A stretch of DNA of 64,000 nucleotides from the NCBI RefSeq assembly GCF_038235435.1, contig NZ_CP151275.1, positions 1 to 64,000 of the forward strand, written 5' to 3'. Shown in pieces: positions 17,023-25,060 of this stretch. The notes beneath the pieces are model-generated. The model searched no databases. It was not told the origin of the DNA and worked only from the letters and a program-made list of their open reading frames with translations. This stretch comes from Niveibacterium sp. SC-1. GTDB taxonomy: Bacteria; Pseudomonadota; Gammaproteobacteria; Burkholderiales; Rhodocyclaceae. Position numbers and translations under genes: made by a program. Position 1 is the first letter of the stretch. Each line of letters begins with the position of its first letter.

Positions 17023-17832
17023 ATGAATCTGCATGAACTCCTCGAACCTCTCCGCTTCGAACTCTTCAGGCTGGGCGACAGCCCGCTCACCGTCGGCGGA
17101 CTGCTCGGCGCCTGCGTCGCCCTGGTCGCGCTCCTGCTGGTCTCGCGCGCCGTCAGCGCCTGGGTCACGGACGGCATGCTCAAGCGCCACAACGTCGACC
17201 TCTCCACGCGCAGCACGGTCGCCACCCTGCTCCGCTACACCATCCTCGTCACCGGCTTCTTCGCAGTGCTCGACAACGTCGGCCTCAAGCTGTCCTCGCT
17301 CTCGGTGCTCGCAGGCGCTTTCGGCGTGGGTGTGGGCTTCGGCCTGCAGAACATCTTCAGCAACTTCATCAGCGGGCTCATCGTGATGTTCGAGCGGCCG
17401 GTGAAGATCGGCGATCACGTGGTGGTCGGCGCCGTCGAAGGCGATGTCGTCAGTATCGGTGCGCGTGCGACGACGCTGCTCACCGCGCAGCGCACGCATG
17501 TGATCGTGCCCAACCAGAGCCTCATCACCGGGCCGGTCACCAACTGGGACGTGGGCGGTTCCAACACCATGGTGCTGAGCGTGCGCATGAATGGCGGACA
17601 GGCCGAGGACGAAGCCCTGCTGCTCGCGGCTGCCCAGGCCAACAAGGCGGTGCTCGCCACGCCCGCGCCCTCCGTGTTCATCACCGCCGCGGACCACGCC
17701 GGCCGCACCCTGGAACTGCACTTCGTCGTCGCGGGTGACGCCGCGACGCGGCATCGGGTGCGCAGCGAGGTCTATCGCAGCATCATCGATGCCTTGGGCG
17801 CCAAGGAGGCGAACTTCGCGCCCAACCCCTGA
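17023..17832 (+). CDS. Mechanosensitive ion channel, MscS family
   Basis: 269 residues. Three N-terminal helices: about residues 22-45, 66-85, and the pore-lining TM3 'LAGAFGVGVGFGLQNIFSNF' with its Gly/Ala packing. The signature 'FERPVKIGDHVVVGAVEGDV' and HVIVPNQSLITGPVTNW begin the cytoplasmic beta domain. The family opens under membrane tension to release solutes on hypo-osmotic shock. Length and topology are those of small three-helix MscS (about 286 residues in E. coli). It converges on the small-gene cluster at 17.9 kb. Confidence 0.9.
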   Translation: MNLHELLEPLRFELFRLGDSPLTVGGLLGACVALVALLLVSRAVSAWVTDGMLKRHNVDLSTRSTVATLLRYTILVTGFFAVLDNVGLKLSSLSVLAGAFGVGVGFGLQNIFSNFISGLIVMFERPVKIGDHVVVGAVEGDVVSIGARATTLLTAQRTHVIVPNQSLITGPVTNWDVGGSNTMVLSVRMNGGQAEDEALLLAAAQANKAVLATPAPSVFITAADHAGRTLELHFVVAGDAATRHRVRSEVYRSIIDALGAKEANFAPNP

Positions 17833-17874
17833 CGCGGCTATGCGCACGCGCGACCGCCTGCGGCGGCGTTGCCG

Positions 17875-17890
17875 CGCCACGCGCGTGGCG
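17875..17890. terminator. Possible bidirectional terminator hairpin
   Basis: CGCCACGCGCGTGGCG is a perfect 16-base palindrome between the convergent ends of the MscS gene and the small gene at 17893. No T-run follows on either side, so it is only a candidate. Confidence 0.3.
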
Positions 17891-17892
17891 GA

Positions 17893-18144
17893 CTAGCGCA
17901 TGGCAGGTGGCGGTTCGCTGATCGGCGCGGTGCCGTTGAGGATCGCGAAGCGGATCATCACCGCACTCATCACCTCGTAGGCCTCGGGGTCGTTGTCGGG
18001 GATCTGCACGATGCCGCTGGCAGGTGCCGCATCCCCCGGTTGGGCCCAGGCGAAATGCCAGCCCGTCCGTGAATGCGGATCGTGCTGCAGGGCATCGTTG
18101 AGCTGTGCGAGATATTCGTCGCGGCTGAGCGGGCTGGTCGCCAT
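17893..18144 (-). CDS. Small hypothetical protein
   Basis: 83 residues, no signal peptide or membrane helix. A charged N-terminal helix (SRDEYLAQLNDALQHD) is followed by 'SGIVQIPDNDPEAYEVMSAV', ending in a Pro-rich tail. I do not recognise a family. It is the last of three small genes running leftward from katE with gaps of about 25-30 bases or less, so it is probably co-transcribed with them. Confidence 0.55.
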   Translation of the reverse strand: MATSPLSRDEYLAQLNDALQHDPHSRTGWHFAWAQPGDAAPASGIVQIPDNDPEAYEVMSAVMIRFAILNGTAPISEPPPAMR

Positions 18145-18168
18145 GCGGGTCTCCTCGGATCGTCCTGC

Positions 18169-18456
18169 CTAGAAGCGCGGCAAGCCATGCAGGGACGGGT
18201 CTTCGTCCTCGGTGGCGATGCTCTGCATGCCGCTCACCGCGGTCTGATGCACCGGATCGCCGGGTACCACGCTGCCGTCACGCGCGAGATTCACGCACAC
18301 CGTGTGGCCTGCGCGCAGCGCGTTGAGCACATCGAGCACGTCCGCTTCTTCCGGGTCCGAGAGCCAGGTCTCCTGCAAGGGATCGACCAGGCCCCAGCGC
18401 ACGCGCGTGACGTACCCGTTCTGCTGGTGCAGGGCATTGATTGCAAACAGGGCCAT
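18169..18456 (-). CDS. Small DUF3892-like protein (paralogue A)
   Basis: 95 residues, beginning MALFAINALHQQNG and ending HGLPRF. The middle (VTRVRWGLVDPLQETW, then DVLNALRAGHTVCVNLARDG) is compatible with the short beta-rich DUF3892 fold, whose members typically end in a NLxxLP motif; assignment is tentative. It shares the MALF start, the LPRF end and a similar strand-loop-strand layout with the next small gene at 18486, so the two are probably tandem paralogues. Function unknown; position next to katE suggests a stress-related role, by inference only. Confidence 0.6.
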   Translation of the reverse strand: MALFAINALHQQNGYVTRVRWGLVDPLQETWLSDPEEADVLDVLNALRAGHTVCVNLARDGSVVPGDPVHQTAVSGMQSIATEDEDPSLHGLPRF

Positions 18457-18485
18457 ACGAAGTCTCCTCTCGTTCTAGTCGCTGC

Positions 18486-18800
18486 CTAGAAGCGCGGCAA
18501 CTCCAGCAGATGGCCGGTGGGGCGCGCTTCGGCATCGAAGCTGGCGAGCGCGCCGCCGGCCTCCGGGCTGCGGCGCACGGTGGCCACCGGATGGAAGCCG
18601 CCGCCGCCCGGCCTGACCACGAAGAAGGTGTCGCCACCCTCGGCGCGGTCGCCCAGCGCGAACGGATCGAGCAGCTCGGGCGGCCCGAGCAGGAAGTCTT
18701 CGCCATCGCTGCTGATCTGCAGCACGGGCCGCACCTCCAGCAGGCTGGGGCTGCGGCCGGCGGCGTCGAGTCGGATCATGGAGATGCCGAAAAGTGCCAT
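18486..18800 (-). CDS. Small DUF3892-like protein (paralogue B)
   Basis: 104 residues from ATG 18800, starting MALFGISMIRLDAAG and ending LLELPRF. The segment GGDTFFVVRPGGGGFHPVAT corresponds to the AGHTVCVNLARDG stretch of paralogue A. The start is chosen at the second in-frame ATG because it gives the shared MALF beginning; five more residues are possible. The gene begins 11 bases after the katE stop, so it is almost certainly on the katE transcript. Confidence 0.6.
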   Translation of the reverse strand: MALFGISMIRLDAAGRSPSLLEVRPVLQISSDGEDFLLGPPELLDPFALGDRAEGGDTFFVVRPGGGGFHPVATVRRSPEAGGALASFDAEARPTGHLLELPRF

Positions 18801-18811
18801 GGCCTTGCTCC

Positions 18812-20893
18812 TCACACCGGCGCCCGGATCTGCGGCTCGCGCGCCCAGATCCGTCCGGCCTTGGCGCGGGCGACGAAATCCCGCAGGGCGTCGGCGCCGG
18901 TGATCGGCAACACGCCGGCGTCGGGCGCGATCGCGGCCTTGTCGAGCAGCGGCTGCGCGGCCGGCAGATGGCCGATGACCTTGAGATGCCCGTAGGCATC
19001 GCGGATCCAGTCGATCACCGCGGCGAGCTGCGCCATCGCCGCGACCTCGGCCTCGCGCGGCATCAGCACCACGGCGTCGAAGAAGATCGAGGGCGCGGCT
19101 GCGAGGGCGAAGTCGGGAATCAGGTGGCTGCCGTCGGCCGCGAGCACCTTGCCGGCGCGCGGACCGATCAGGACCATTTGCGCGCCTTCGGCTTCGAGCA
19201 GGACCTTGAGCTTGCCCAGCAAGTCGGTATCTGCGCCTTCGCTCAGCAGCACGCCGACCTTGCGGCCGTGCAGCGTTTCCTGTGCGCCCGCGATCAGGCT
19301 CAGCGCCGGCGAGGGTGCCAGGTCCAGGGGCATCCGCGCGGGCTTGACGCTCTCGGCCTCGCCTTCCATGCCCAGGGCGCTCGCGACGCGACGGCCCAGG
19401 TCGGCATGGATGAGTTCCAGATGGCCGAGCATGCGTTTGCGGATCGCGCGGGTGTCGACCTTGCCCAGCTCGAAGGCGAAGGCGCTGACGATGTGCGCCT
19501 GTTCCGGTGCGCTCATGGAGTTCCAGAAGAGGCGCGGCTGGCTGTAGTGGTCCGCGAAGCTCTCGGCCCGCTCGCGGACCTTGTCGCCCTGGGCGGGGAT
19601 CGGGAGGGACTGGAAGCCGCGCTGCGGGTCCTCGCGCGGGCCCTGGCCCTCGTCCAGCGAATTGGGCTCGTAGGCGACGCGGCCCTTGGGCACCGCCATC
19701 TGGCGCAGGCCGTCGCGCTGGAAATTGTGCATCGGGCAGCGCGGCGCGTTCACCGGGATCTGGTTGAAGTTCGGCCCGCCCAGGCGTGAGAGCTGGGTGT
19801 CGAGGTAGGAGAAGAGCCGCCCCTGCAGCAGCGGGTCTTCGGAGAAGTCGATGCCCGGCACGATGTTGGCGGGACAGAAGGCGACCTGTTCAGTCTCGGC
19901 GAAGAAGTTGTCCGGATTGCGGTCCAGCACCATGCGGCCGATCGGCTGCAGCGGGATCAGCTCCTCGGGGATCAGCTTGGTGGCGTCGAGTACGTCATAG
20001 GGGAGGCTGTCGGCGAAGGCTTCGTCGAAGACCTGCAGCGACAGCTCGAACTCCGGGAAGACGCCGCGCTCGATCGCCTCCCACAGATCGCGGCGGTGGA
20101 AGTCGGGGTCGGCCCCGTTGAGCTTGACCGCCTCGTCCCACACCACGGAGGCGCTGCCATGCAGCGGCCGCCAGTGGAACTTCACGAACTGCCACGCGCC
20201 TTCCGCGTTGCGCATGCGGAAGGTGTGCACGCCGAAGCCCTGCATCATCCGCAGCGAACGCGGGATCGCGCGATCCGACATCGCCCACATCAGCATGTGC
20301 ATGCTCTCGGGCATCAGCGAGACGAAGTCCCAGAAGGTGTCGTGCGCCGAGGCCGCCTGCGGGAAGCCGCGATCGGGCTCCATCTTCACCGCGTGCACCA
20401 GATCGGGAAACTTCATCGCGTCCTGGATGAAGAAGACGGGGATGTTGTTGCCGACCAGGTCGAAGTTGCCTTCCTCGGTGTAGAACTTGACCGCGAAGCC
20501 GCGTACGTCGCGCGGCATGTCGCCCGAGCCGGCGCCGCCCGCCACGGTGGAAAAGCGCGCGAAGACCGGCGTCTTCACCGAAGGGTCCTGCAGGAAAGCC
20601 GCCTGCGTGATCGCGGCCTGCGACTCGTAGACCTGGAAGTAGCCATGCGCGCCGGAGCCCCGCGCATGGACGATGCGCTCCGGAATGCGCTCGTGGTCGA
20701 AGTGGGTGATCTTCTCGCGCAGCACGAAGTCTTCGAGCAGCGTCGGCCCGCGTGCGCCCTGCCTGAGCGAGTTCTGGTTGTCCGCCACCGGGATGCCCAC
20801 ATTGGTGGTCAGCGGACAGCCGTGCTTGCCGGGATTGGTCTGGTGCGTCTCGCCGCCCGCGGTCTCGATCGGGTTGGGCTGGGGCTTCTTCAT
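18812..20893 (-). CDS. katE: Large-subunit catalase, HPII type
   Basis: 693 residues. The clade 2 catalase core holds the haem-site residues His76 ([14 protein letters not shown]), Asn149 ([11 protein letters not shown]) and the proximal Tyr363 ([16 protein letters not shown]). After the core, a C-terminal flavodoxin/DJ-1-like domain starts near '[20 protein letters not shown]', as in E. coli KatE (753 residues); the N-terminal arm is shorter here. It dismutates hydrogen peroxide, typically in stationary phase. Three small genes follow in the same direction. Upstream, a 209-base gap separates it from the divergent MOSC gene. Confidence 0.93.
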   Translation of the reverse strand: MKKPQPNPIETAGGETHQTNPGKHGCPLTTNVGIPVADNQNSLRQGARGPTLLEDFVLREKITHFDHERIPERIVHARGSGAHGYFQVYESQAAITQAAFLQDPSVKTPVFARFSTVAGGAGSGDMPRDVRGFAVKFYTEEGNFDLVGNNIPVFFIQDAMKFPDLVHAVKMEPDRGFPQAASAHDTFWDFVSLMPESMHMLMWAMSDRAIPRSLRMMQGFGVHTFRMRNAEGAWQFVKFHWRPLHGSASVVWDEAVKLNGADPDFHRRDLWEAIERGVFPEFELSLQVFDEAFADSLPYDVLDATKLIPEELIPLQPIGRMVLDRNPDNFFAETEQVAFCPANIVPGIDFSEDPLLQGRLFSYLDTQLSRLGGPNFNQIPVNAPRCPMHNFQRDGLRQMAVPKGRVAYEPNSLDEGQGPREDPQRGFQSLPIPAQGDKVRERAESFADHYSQPRLFWNSMSAPEQAHIVSAFAFELGKVDTRAIRKRMLGHLELIHADLGRRVASALGMEGEAESVKPARMPLDLAPSPALSLIAGAQETLHGRKVGVLLSEGADTDLLGKLKVLLEAEGAQMVLIGPRAGKVLAADGSHLIPDFALAAAPSIFFDAVVLMPREAEVAAMAQLAAVIDWIRDAYGHLKVIGHLPAAQPLLDKAAIAPDAGVLPITGADALRDFVARAKAGRIWAREPQIRAPV

Positions 20894-21102
20894 GATGACT
20901 CCTCCGCGCAGGTCGCGGCCGCGGGCAGCGGGCCGACCTGAGTTCCCACGCTAAGGCCCGCCCTGTGGCGCGGGCTGTAGGACGCGGCCGTTTGCGCTGT
21001 CGGAACGGGGAGAGGCCGCGTGTCGGCGAAGCGCAAGCGAAGGCATGGCGCCGCGCGTGTCGCGGCCTAGACTGCGGCCAAAGTCTGCCGCCGGAGTCCC
21101 GC

Positions 21103-22005
21103 GTGTCCTCTGCCCTTCCCGCCGCCATCGCCCTCGAGCAATGCCTGCCCTTGCGGCTTGCCGCGGCCTGGATCTATCCGGTGAAGTCCTGCGCCGGCAT
21201 GGCGGTCGACACGCTCACCGTGCTGCCCGATGGCACGCCGGCAGGGGACCGCGAATGGGCGGTGCTCAACGCCGCGGACGAAGTCACCTGGCAGGGCGCC
21301 TTCCCGCGCCTGGCGCTGGTGCGCGCACGCCTGGACGCGTCGGCCCTGCATCTGGATGCGCCCGGCATGCCGACCCTCTCGCTCGCGCGCGAAGCCGCGC
21401 GCCCCACCCGCGAGATCCGCTTCTGGAACGAGGCCCGCGCGGACTTCGATTGCTTCGCCGCGGAGGACGCAGGCGAGGCCGCCCACCGCTGGCTGTCCGA
21501 GGCCGTTGGCGAGCCCTTGCAACTGGTGCGGCTGGGCGAAGCGGCACGTACCCGGCCGGCGCTCAATCCCCTGCATGCGATCACCACCGCCTCGCTGCAA
21601 TTGCTCAATGCGCGGCTCGCCGCGCGCGGGCTCGCGCCGGCGGCGATCGAGCGCTTCCGTCCCAATCTGCTGCTCGCCGGCTGCGAAGAGCCGGGGGAGC
21701 AGGCGAGCGGAGGGGAAGAGGACCTGCTGCCCTTCGACGAGCTGCGATTGCGCGCGCTGCATCGCGTCGGTGCCGACGGCGCGGCCGAGGAGGTTCTGCG
21801 CTTTGCCGGGCCCTGCGTGCGCTGCGTGATGCCCAACATCGACCTGGAGACGGCGGCCGTGGGCGAGGAGCCCTTGGCCTGCGTGGCGCAGCTCTCCGAG
21901 GAGCGCGAGCCCGGGTCTGCGGCCATCTTCGGCGCTTACGCGCGGGCGCCGGCCGGCCTGTGCCTGCGGGTGGGCGACAGGCTCTTTGGCGAGCTGGATT
22001 TCTGA
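21103..22005 (+). CDS. MOSC-domain protein with N-terminal MOSC beta-barrel
   Basis: 300 residues from a GTG at 21103 with GGAG six bases upstream; a longer in-frame start at 20965 lacks a ribosome-binding site. The N-terminal barrel opens LRLAAAWIYPVKSCAGMAVD. The C-terminal MOSC domain contains 'RFRPNLLLAGCEEPGEQ' and the cysteine pair FAGPCVRCVMPNIDLETA, the site expected to bind the molybdenum cofactor sulfur, as in YcbX and mARC. The likely role is Moco-dependent reduction of N-hydroxylated compounds. No ferredoxin domain is fused at the C-terminus, unlike E. coli YcbX. Confidence 0.85.
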   Translation: MSSALPAAIALEQCLPLRLAAAWIYPVKSCAGMAVDTLTVLPDGTPAGDREWAVLNAADEVTWQGAFPRLALVRARLDASALHLDAPGMPTLSLAREAARPTREIRFWNEARADFDCFAAEDAGEAAHRWLSEAVGEPLQLVRLGEAARTRPALNPLHAITTASLQLLNARLAARGLAPAAIERFRPNLLLAGCEEPGEQASGGEEDLLPFDELRLRALHRVGADGAAEEVLRFAGPCVRCVMPNIDLETAAVGEEPLACVAQLSEEREPGSAAIFGAYARAPAGLCLRVGDRLFGELDF

Positions 22006-22115
22006 AACTGCCGGAGCCGTCAGTTCCTTGAACACAACAGATACGGCCTTGTAAGACAAAGGCTTGCCTGCCGCAACACCAATGCTGGCGCGGCTCGGGG
22101 TGGAACGCGGCTTTG

Positions 22116-22170
22116 TCCTACACGGAGGGCGGGATGTTCCTACGTGGAGTCAGCCGCCAGTGCCTATGAT
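22116..22170 (+). promoter_or_regulatory. Promoter with two direct TCCTAC-N2-GGAG repeats and TATGAT -10 box
   Basis: Direct repeats TCCTACACGGAG (22116-22127) and TCCTACGTGGAG (22138-22149) are 22 bases apart, about two helical turns. The second covers where a -35 box would be relative to TATGAT at 22165-22170, and no normal -35 hexamer is present. This is the layout of an activator-dependent promoter; the activator is unknown. Confidence 0.5.
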
Positions 22171-22176
22171 TGAACG

Positions 22177-22198
22177 GGACCGATCCTCTCATCGGTCC
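22177..22198 (+). promoter_or_regulatory. Leader hairpin at the predicted transcript 5' end
   Basis: GGACCGAT-CCTCTC-ATCGGTCC forms a perfect 8-bp stem with a 6-base loop. It begins about 7 bases after the -10 box, so the RNA would start with this hairpin, 48 bases before the ATG at 22247. No T-run follows, so it is not a terminator. Confidence 0.5.
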
Positions 22199-22246
22199 TG
22201 CCCCCCAACCCGTGCTGCACTCAGAAAACCCCCGATCTGGCAAAGC

Positions 22247-22477
22247 ATGACCGACGAAATTCAAAGCGCCCTGCTGGAGCTGGCCGAGCGAGCTTTCTCG
22301 ACCCAGAAGCTGGCCTTGCATGCGCTCGAAACCGATCTTTCAGGCGAGGATCTCCAGCTTGAGCAGTCGCTGGGGAGTCTGCAGCTGGCCGTATGCAAGC
22401 TGGCCGAAGCAGGCTACATCGATCCCGCGGTGATGGACGGCCCGGAATGGCGTCGATCGCCGGCATCGCGGGACTGA
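22247..22477 (+). CDS. Small helical hypothetical protein (tandem paralogue 1)
   Basis: 76 residues, starting MTDEIQSALLELAERAFS. Predicted almost wholly helical with heptad-like leucines; no signal peptide. It aligns with the next gene: ALLELAERAFSTQKLALHAL against ALLAFAEAAYAAYFISVGAL, and AVCKLAEAGYIDP against MTRELSDSGIFEP. I know no family for it. The gene lies behind the unusual repeat-containing promoter and leader hairpin at 22116-22198. Confidence 0.6.
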   Translation: MTDEIQSALLELAERAFSTQKLALHALETDLSGEDLQLEQSLGSLQLAVCKLAEAGYIDPAVMDGPEWRRSPASRD

Positions 22478-22504
22478 GGCAGTGCCCTTGTACGAGAGCA
22501 CGCC

Positions 22505-22792
22505 ATGGCCAACCTGAACCACAATGCCCTGCTCGCCTTCGCCGAGGCGGCGTACGCAGCCTATTTCATCTCCGTAGGCGCCCTGGAGGAGGGGATAGAC
22601 AAGGCTCGTCGCCTGCGCCTGCAACGTGCGGTGGAAGAGCTCGACAAGATGACGCGCGAGTTGTCCGACTCGGGCATCTTCGAGCCGGGCCCCAGTGTGA
22701 GCCTGGTGCGGCAGTTGATGGTTGCCAACGGATTCCCGGTTGAGGTGCCGGCGGTCGCCGCGGTGCGCGGCAGCGTAGAGCTTTCGGACTGA
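22505..22792 (+). CDS. Small helical hypothetical protein (tandem paralogue 2)
   Basis: 95 residues. The first 60 parallel paralogue 1; the extra 25 residues at the end (SLVRQLMVANGFPVEVPAVA) are unique. The central helix KARRLRLQRAVEELDKMTRE is strongly amphipathic and charged. It starts 27 bases after paralogue 1 and ends before a strong hairpin at 22905, so the two form a short operon. Function unknown; a coiled-coil partner role is a guess. Confidence 0.6.
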   Translation: MANLNHNALLAFAEAAYAAYFISVGALEEGIDKARRLRLQRAVEELDKMTRELSDSGIFEPGPSVSLVRQLMVANGFPVEVPAVAAVRGSVELSD

Positions 22793-22904
22793 GAGCCTCG
22801 TCCGGCGCTCTCGTGGAGCGCTGGCGCGCGACAAAGGCTGCTGGTCCGTCGCAAGGCGGGTCAGGCGGCCGCCGACATCTCCCCGGTGGATGGGCGAACA
22901 CCCC

Positions 22905-22944
22905 GCCCTGCCGCGCTCGCGGCAGGGCAGGTTGCCGCCCTTTT
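22905..22944 (+). terminator. Rho-independent-like terminator after the small-gene pair
   Basis: GCCCTGCCGC-GCTC-GCGGCAGGGC gives a perfect 10-bp stem (22905-22928); a CTTTT run follows at about 22940. The T-run is 11 bases from the stem, so efficiency is uncertain. Confidence 0.5.
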
Positions 22945-22992
22945 GCCTTGATCGTCCCGGGTGACCGTCGTGCGCCGCGGGCGCGTGCGCGC

Positions 22993-23457
22993 TCAGGCGA
23001 TCTCGAAGATCGCTTCGACTTCCACCGCCGCGCGTCGCGGTAGCGAGGCCACGCCCACCGCGGTGCGCGCATGGCGGCCGTCTTCGCCCATCAGGGTGAC
23101 GAAGAGATCCGAGGCGCCGTTGATCACCATGGGCACGGCGCCGAAATCCCCCTCGCAATTGACGAAGCCACCCACGCGGATGCAGCACTTCACCCGGTCC
23201 AGGTCGCCTTCGCAGGCGAGCTTGAGGCAAGCCAGCAGGTTGAGCGCGCAGAGCTGTGCGGCCGCCTTGCCCGCCGCGAGGTCGAATTCGCGACCAAGCT
23301 TGCCCTCGTAAGGCAGCGCGCCATTCCATTCGCAGATCTGCCCGGCGAGAAAGACCAGCTCGCCGTGGCGGCGGAAGGGCAGGAAGTTGGCGATCGGCGT
23401 GGGCGGCGTGGGCAGTTGCAGGCCCAGGTCCTTCAGGGCGTTCTCGATTCGGCTCAT
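22993..23457 (-). CDS. RidA (YjgF/YER057c) family protein
   Basis: 154 residues from ATG 23457 (GGAG upstream), the last gene of the leftward catabolic operon. It belongs to the longer RidA subgroup: ANFLPFRRHGELVFLAGQIC, then 'AAAQLCALNLLACLKLACEG', DRVKCCIRVGGFVNCEGDF and the closing ARTAVGVASLPRRAAVEVEA, where the Arg and Glu of the substrate pocket sit. RidA proteins hydrolyse reactive enamine/imine intermediates, and in the Rut pathway RutC acts on aminoacrylate. That suggests an unstable nitrogen intermediate is formed in this pathway. Confidence 0.88.
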   Translation of the reverse strand: MSRIENALKDLGLQLPTPPTPIANFLPFRRHGELVFLAGQICEWNGALPYEGKLGREFDLAAGKAAAQLCALNLLACLKLACEGDLDRVKCCIRVGGFVNCEGDFGAVPMVINGASDLFVTLMGEDGRHARTAVGVASLPRRAAVEVEAIFEIA

Positions 23458-23468
23458 CACGTTCTCCG

Positions 23469-25052
23469 TCAGTAACCCAGCGCGCAGCCATCCTTGCGCG
23501 GATCGGAACCCGCGATCAGCAGGCCGCGTGCCTGGTCGACCCAGATCGCCTGCCCGCCGCCGATCGGCTTGCCCGGCCGGGTGACGACATGGCCCCTGGC
23601 CTGCAGGGCGGCATCGAGTTCCGGCGCCCAGCCCGACTCCAGTTCCAGCGCACCGCCGAAGGCGAAGCTGCGTGGCGCGTCCAGCGCGGCCTGCACATCC
23701 ATGCCGCGATCGAGCAGGTTGGACAGCAGCGCCACATGGCCGGCCGCCTGGTACTGGCCACCCATCACGCCGAAGGGCGCGACCGGCAGACCGTCCTTCA
23801 TCAGCATGCCGGGGATGATGGTGTGCAGCGGCCGCTTGCCCGGCGCGATCAGGTTCGGATGCCCCGGCGCGAGCGAGAAGCCGGCGCCGCGGTTCTGTAG
23901 CAGCACGCCGCTCTTCGGCGCGGTGAGCGTGCTGCCGAAGGGATGGAAGATCGAGTTGATGAAGGAGATCGCGTTGCCGTCCCGGTCGACCACGCACAGA
24001 TACACCGTGTCCTTGTGCGCGACCGCCGGCCATACGATCGGCGTGCGCGCCTCGTTCATCCGCAGCCGGGCGCGCTGGCTGCGCGCCCACTCCTCGCCCA
24101 GGAGTTCTGCCACCGGCACCGGCGCATGGGCCGGATCGGCGAAGAGCGCATCGCGATGCGCATAGGCGAGCTTGTTCACCTCGGCCAGGAGATGCACCCG
24201 GTCGGCGGCGGAGAGCGCGCCTTCGGAAAGATCGAAGCCGGCCAGCACGTTGAGCATCATCAGCACGCCCAGGCCCTGTCCGCTGGGCGGGCATTCGAAG
24301 ACGTCGTGGCCGCGGTATCGCGTCTGGATCGGCGTCACGTATTCCGGCCGGATGTCGGCGAAGTCCTCGGCCGCATGCAGGCCGCCGTGGCCGCGCAGGC
24401 AGGCCAGCATGTCCTCCATCACCCAGCCCTGGTAGAAGCCGGCGGCGCCGTGGCGCGCGATCTCGCGCAGGGTGGCGGCCATCTGCGGCTGGCGGTGCAG
24501 GCTGCCGACCGCGGGCGCCTTGCCCTCGGGCAGGAAACAGGCGCGGGTCACCGGGTCGCGGAGCAGATGCGCTTCGTGCATCCAGTCGTAGGCCACGCGC
24601 GGCGCCACCGGCACGCCGTGTTCGGCGGCGCTAATCGCCGGTTGCAGGAGTTCGTCGAGGCCGCGGCTGCCGTGGTCCTCCAGCAGTCGGCACCAGGCCG
24701 CGACCGCGCCGGGGATCGTCACCGAATGCGCGCTGACGGGGTCGATCGCCGCGATGCCGCGCTCGTGATACCAGCTCGCATCGGCCGCACGCGGCGCATG
24801 GCCGGAGCCATTGAGCGCGATCGGTGTGGTCGCGCCGCGCGGCAGGTAGAGCGCGAAGCAGTCGCCGCCGATGCCGGTCATCTGCGGTTCGGCGATGCCG
24901 AGCACCGCGACCGCGGCGATCGCCGCATCCACCGCGTTGCCGCCGCGATGCAGGACTTCCAGTGCCGTGGTGCTGGCGAGCGGATGCGAGGTGGCGACGG
25001 CCGCCTGGCTGGCGTAGACCGGCGAGCGGCCGGGCAGGGCGAAATCTCTCAT
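23469..25052 (-). CDS. Gamma-glutamyltransferase-family hydrolase
   Basis: 527 residues, typical for the family, with no signal peptide, so cytoplasmic. The autoprocessing site is HKDTVYLCVVDRDGNAIS with the nucleophile Thr349, splitting large and small chains. The glycine-rich C-terminal loop 'PFGVMGGQYQAAGHVALLSN' and LIAGSDPRKDGCALGY at the end are typical. The family includes true gamma-glutamyltransferases and also cephalosporin acylase-like and gamma-glutamyl-amide hydrolases. In this operon I expect an amide-cleaving step on a pathway intermediate. It lies 8 bases upstream of nothing but the TetR stop, consistent with co-transcription. Confidence 0.88.
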   Translation of the reverse strand: MRDFALPGRSPVYASQAAVATSHPLASTTALEVLHRGGNAVDAAIAAVAVLGIAEPQMTGIGGDCFALYLPRGATTPIALNGSGHAPRAADASWYHERGIAAIDPVSAHSVTIPGAVAAWCRLLEDHGSRGLDELLQPAISAAEHGVPVAPRVAYDWMHEAHLLRDPVTRACFLPEGKAPAVGSLHRQPQMAATLREIARHGAAGFYQGWVMEDMLACLRGHGGLHAAEDFADIRPEYVTPIQTRYRGHDVFECPPSGQGLGVLMMLNVLAGFDLSEGALSAADRVHLLAEVNKLAYAHRDALFADPAHAPVPVAELLGEEWARSQRARLRMNEARTPIVWPAVAHKDTVYLCVVDRDGNAISFINSIFHPFGSTLTAPKSGVLLQNRGAGFSLAPGHPNLIAPGKRPLHTIIPGMLMKDGLPVAPFGVMGGQYQAAGHVALLSNLLDRGMDVQAALDAPRSFAFGGALELESGWAPELDAALQARGHVVTRPGKPIGGGQAIWVDQARGLLIAGSDPRKDGCALGY

Positions 25053-25060
25053 GGGCGTCC

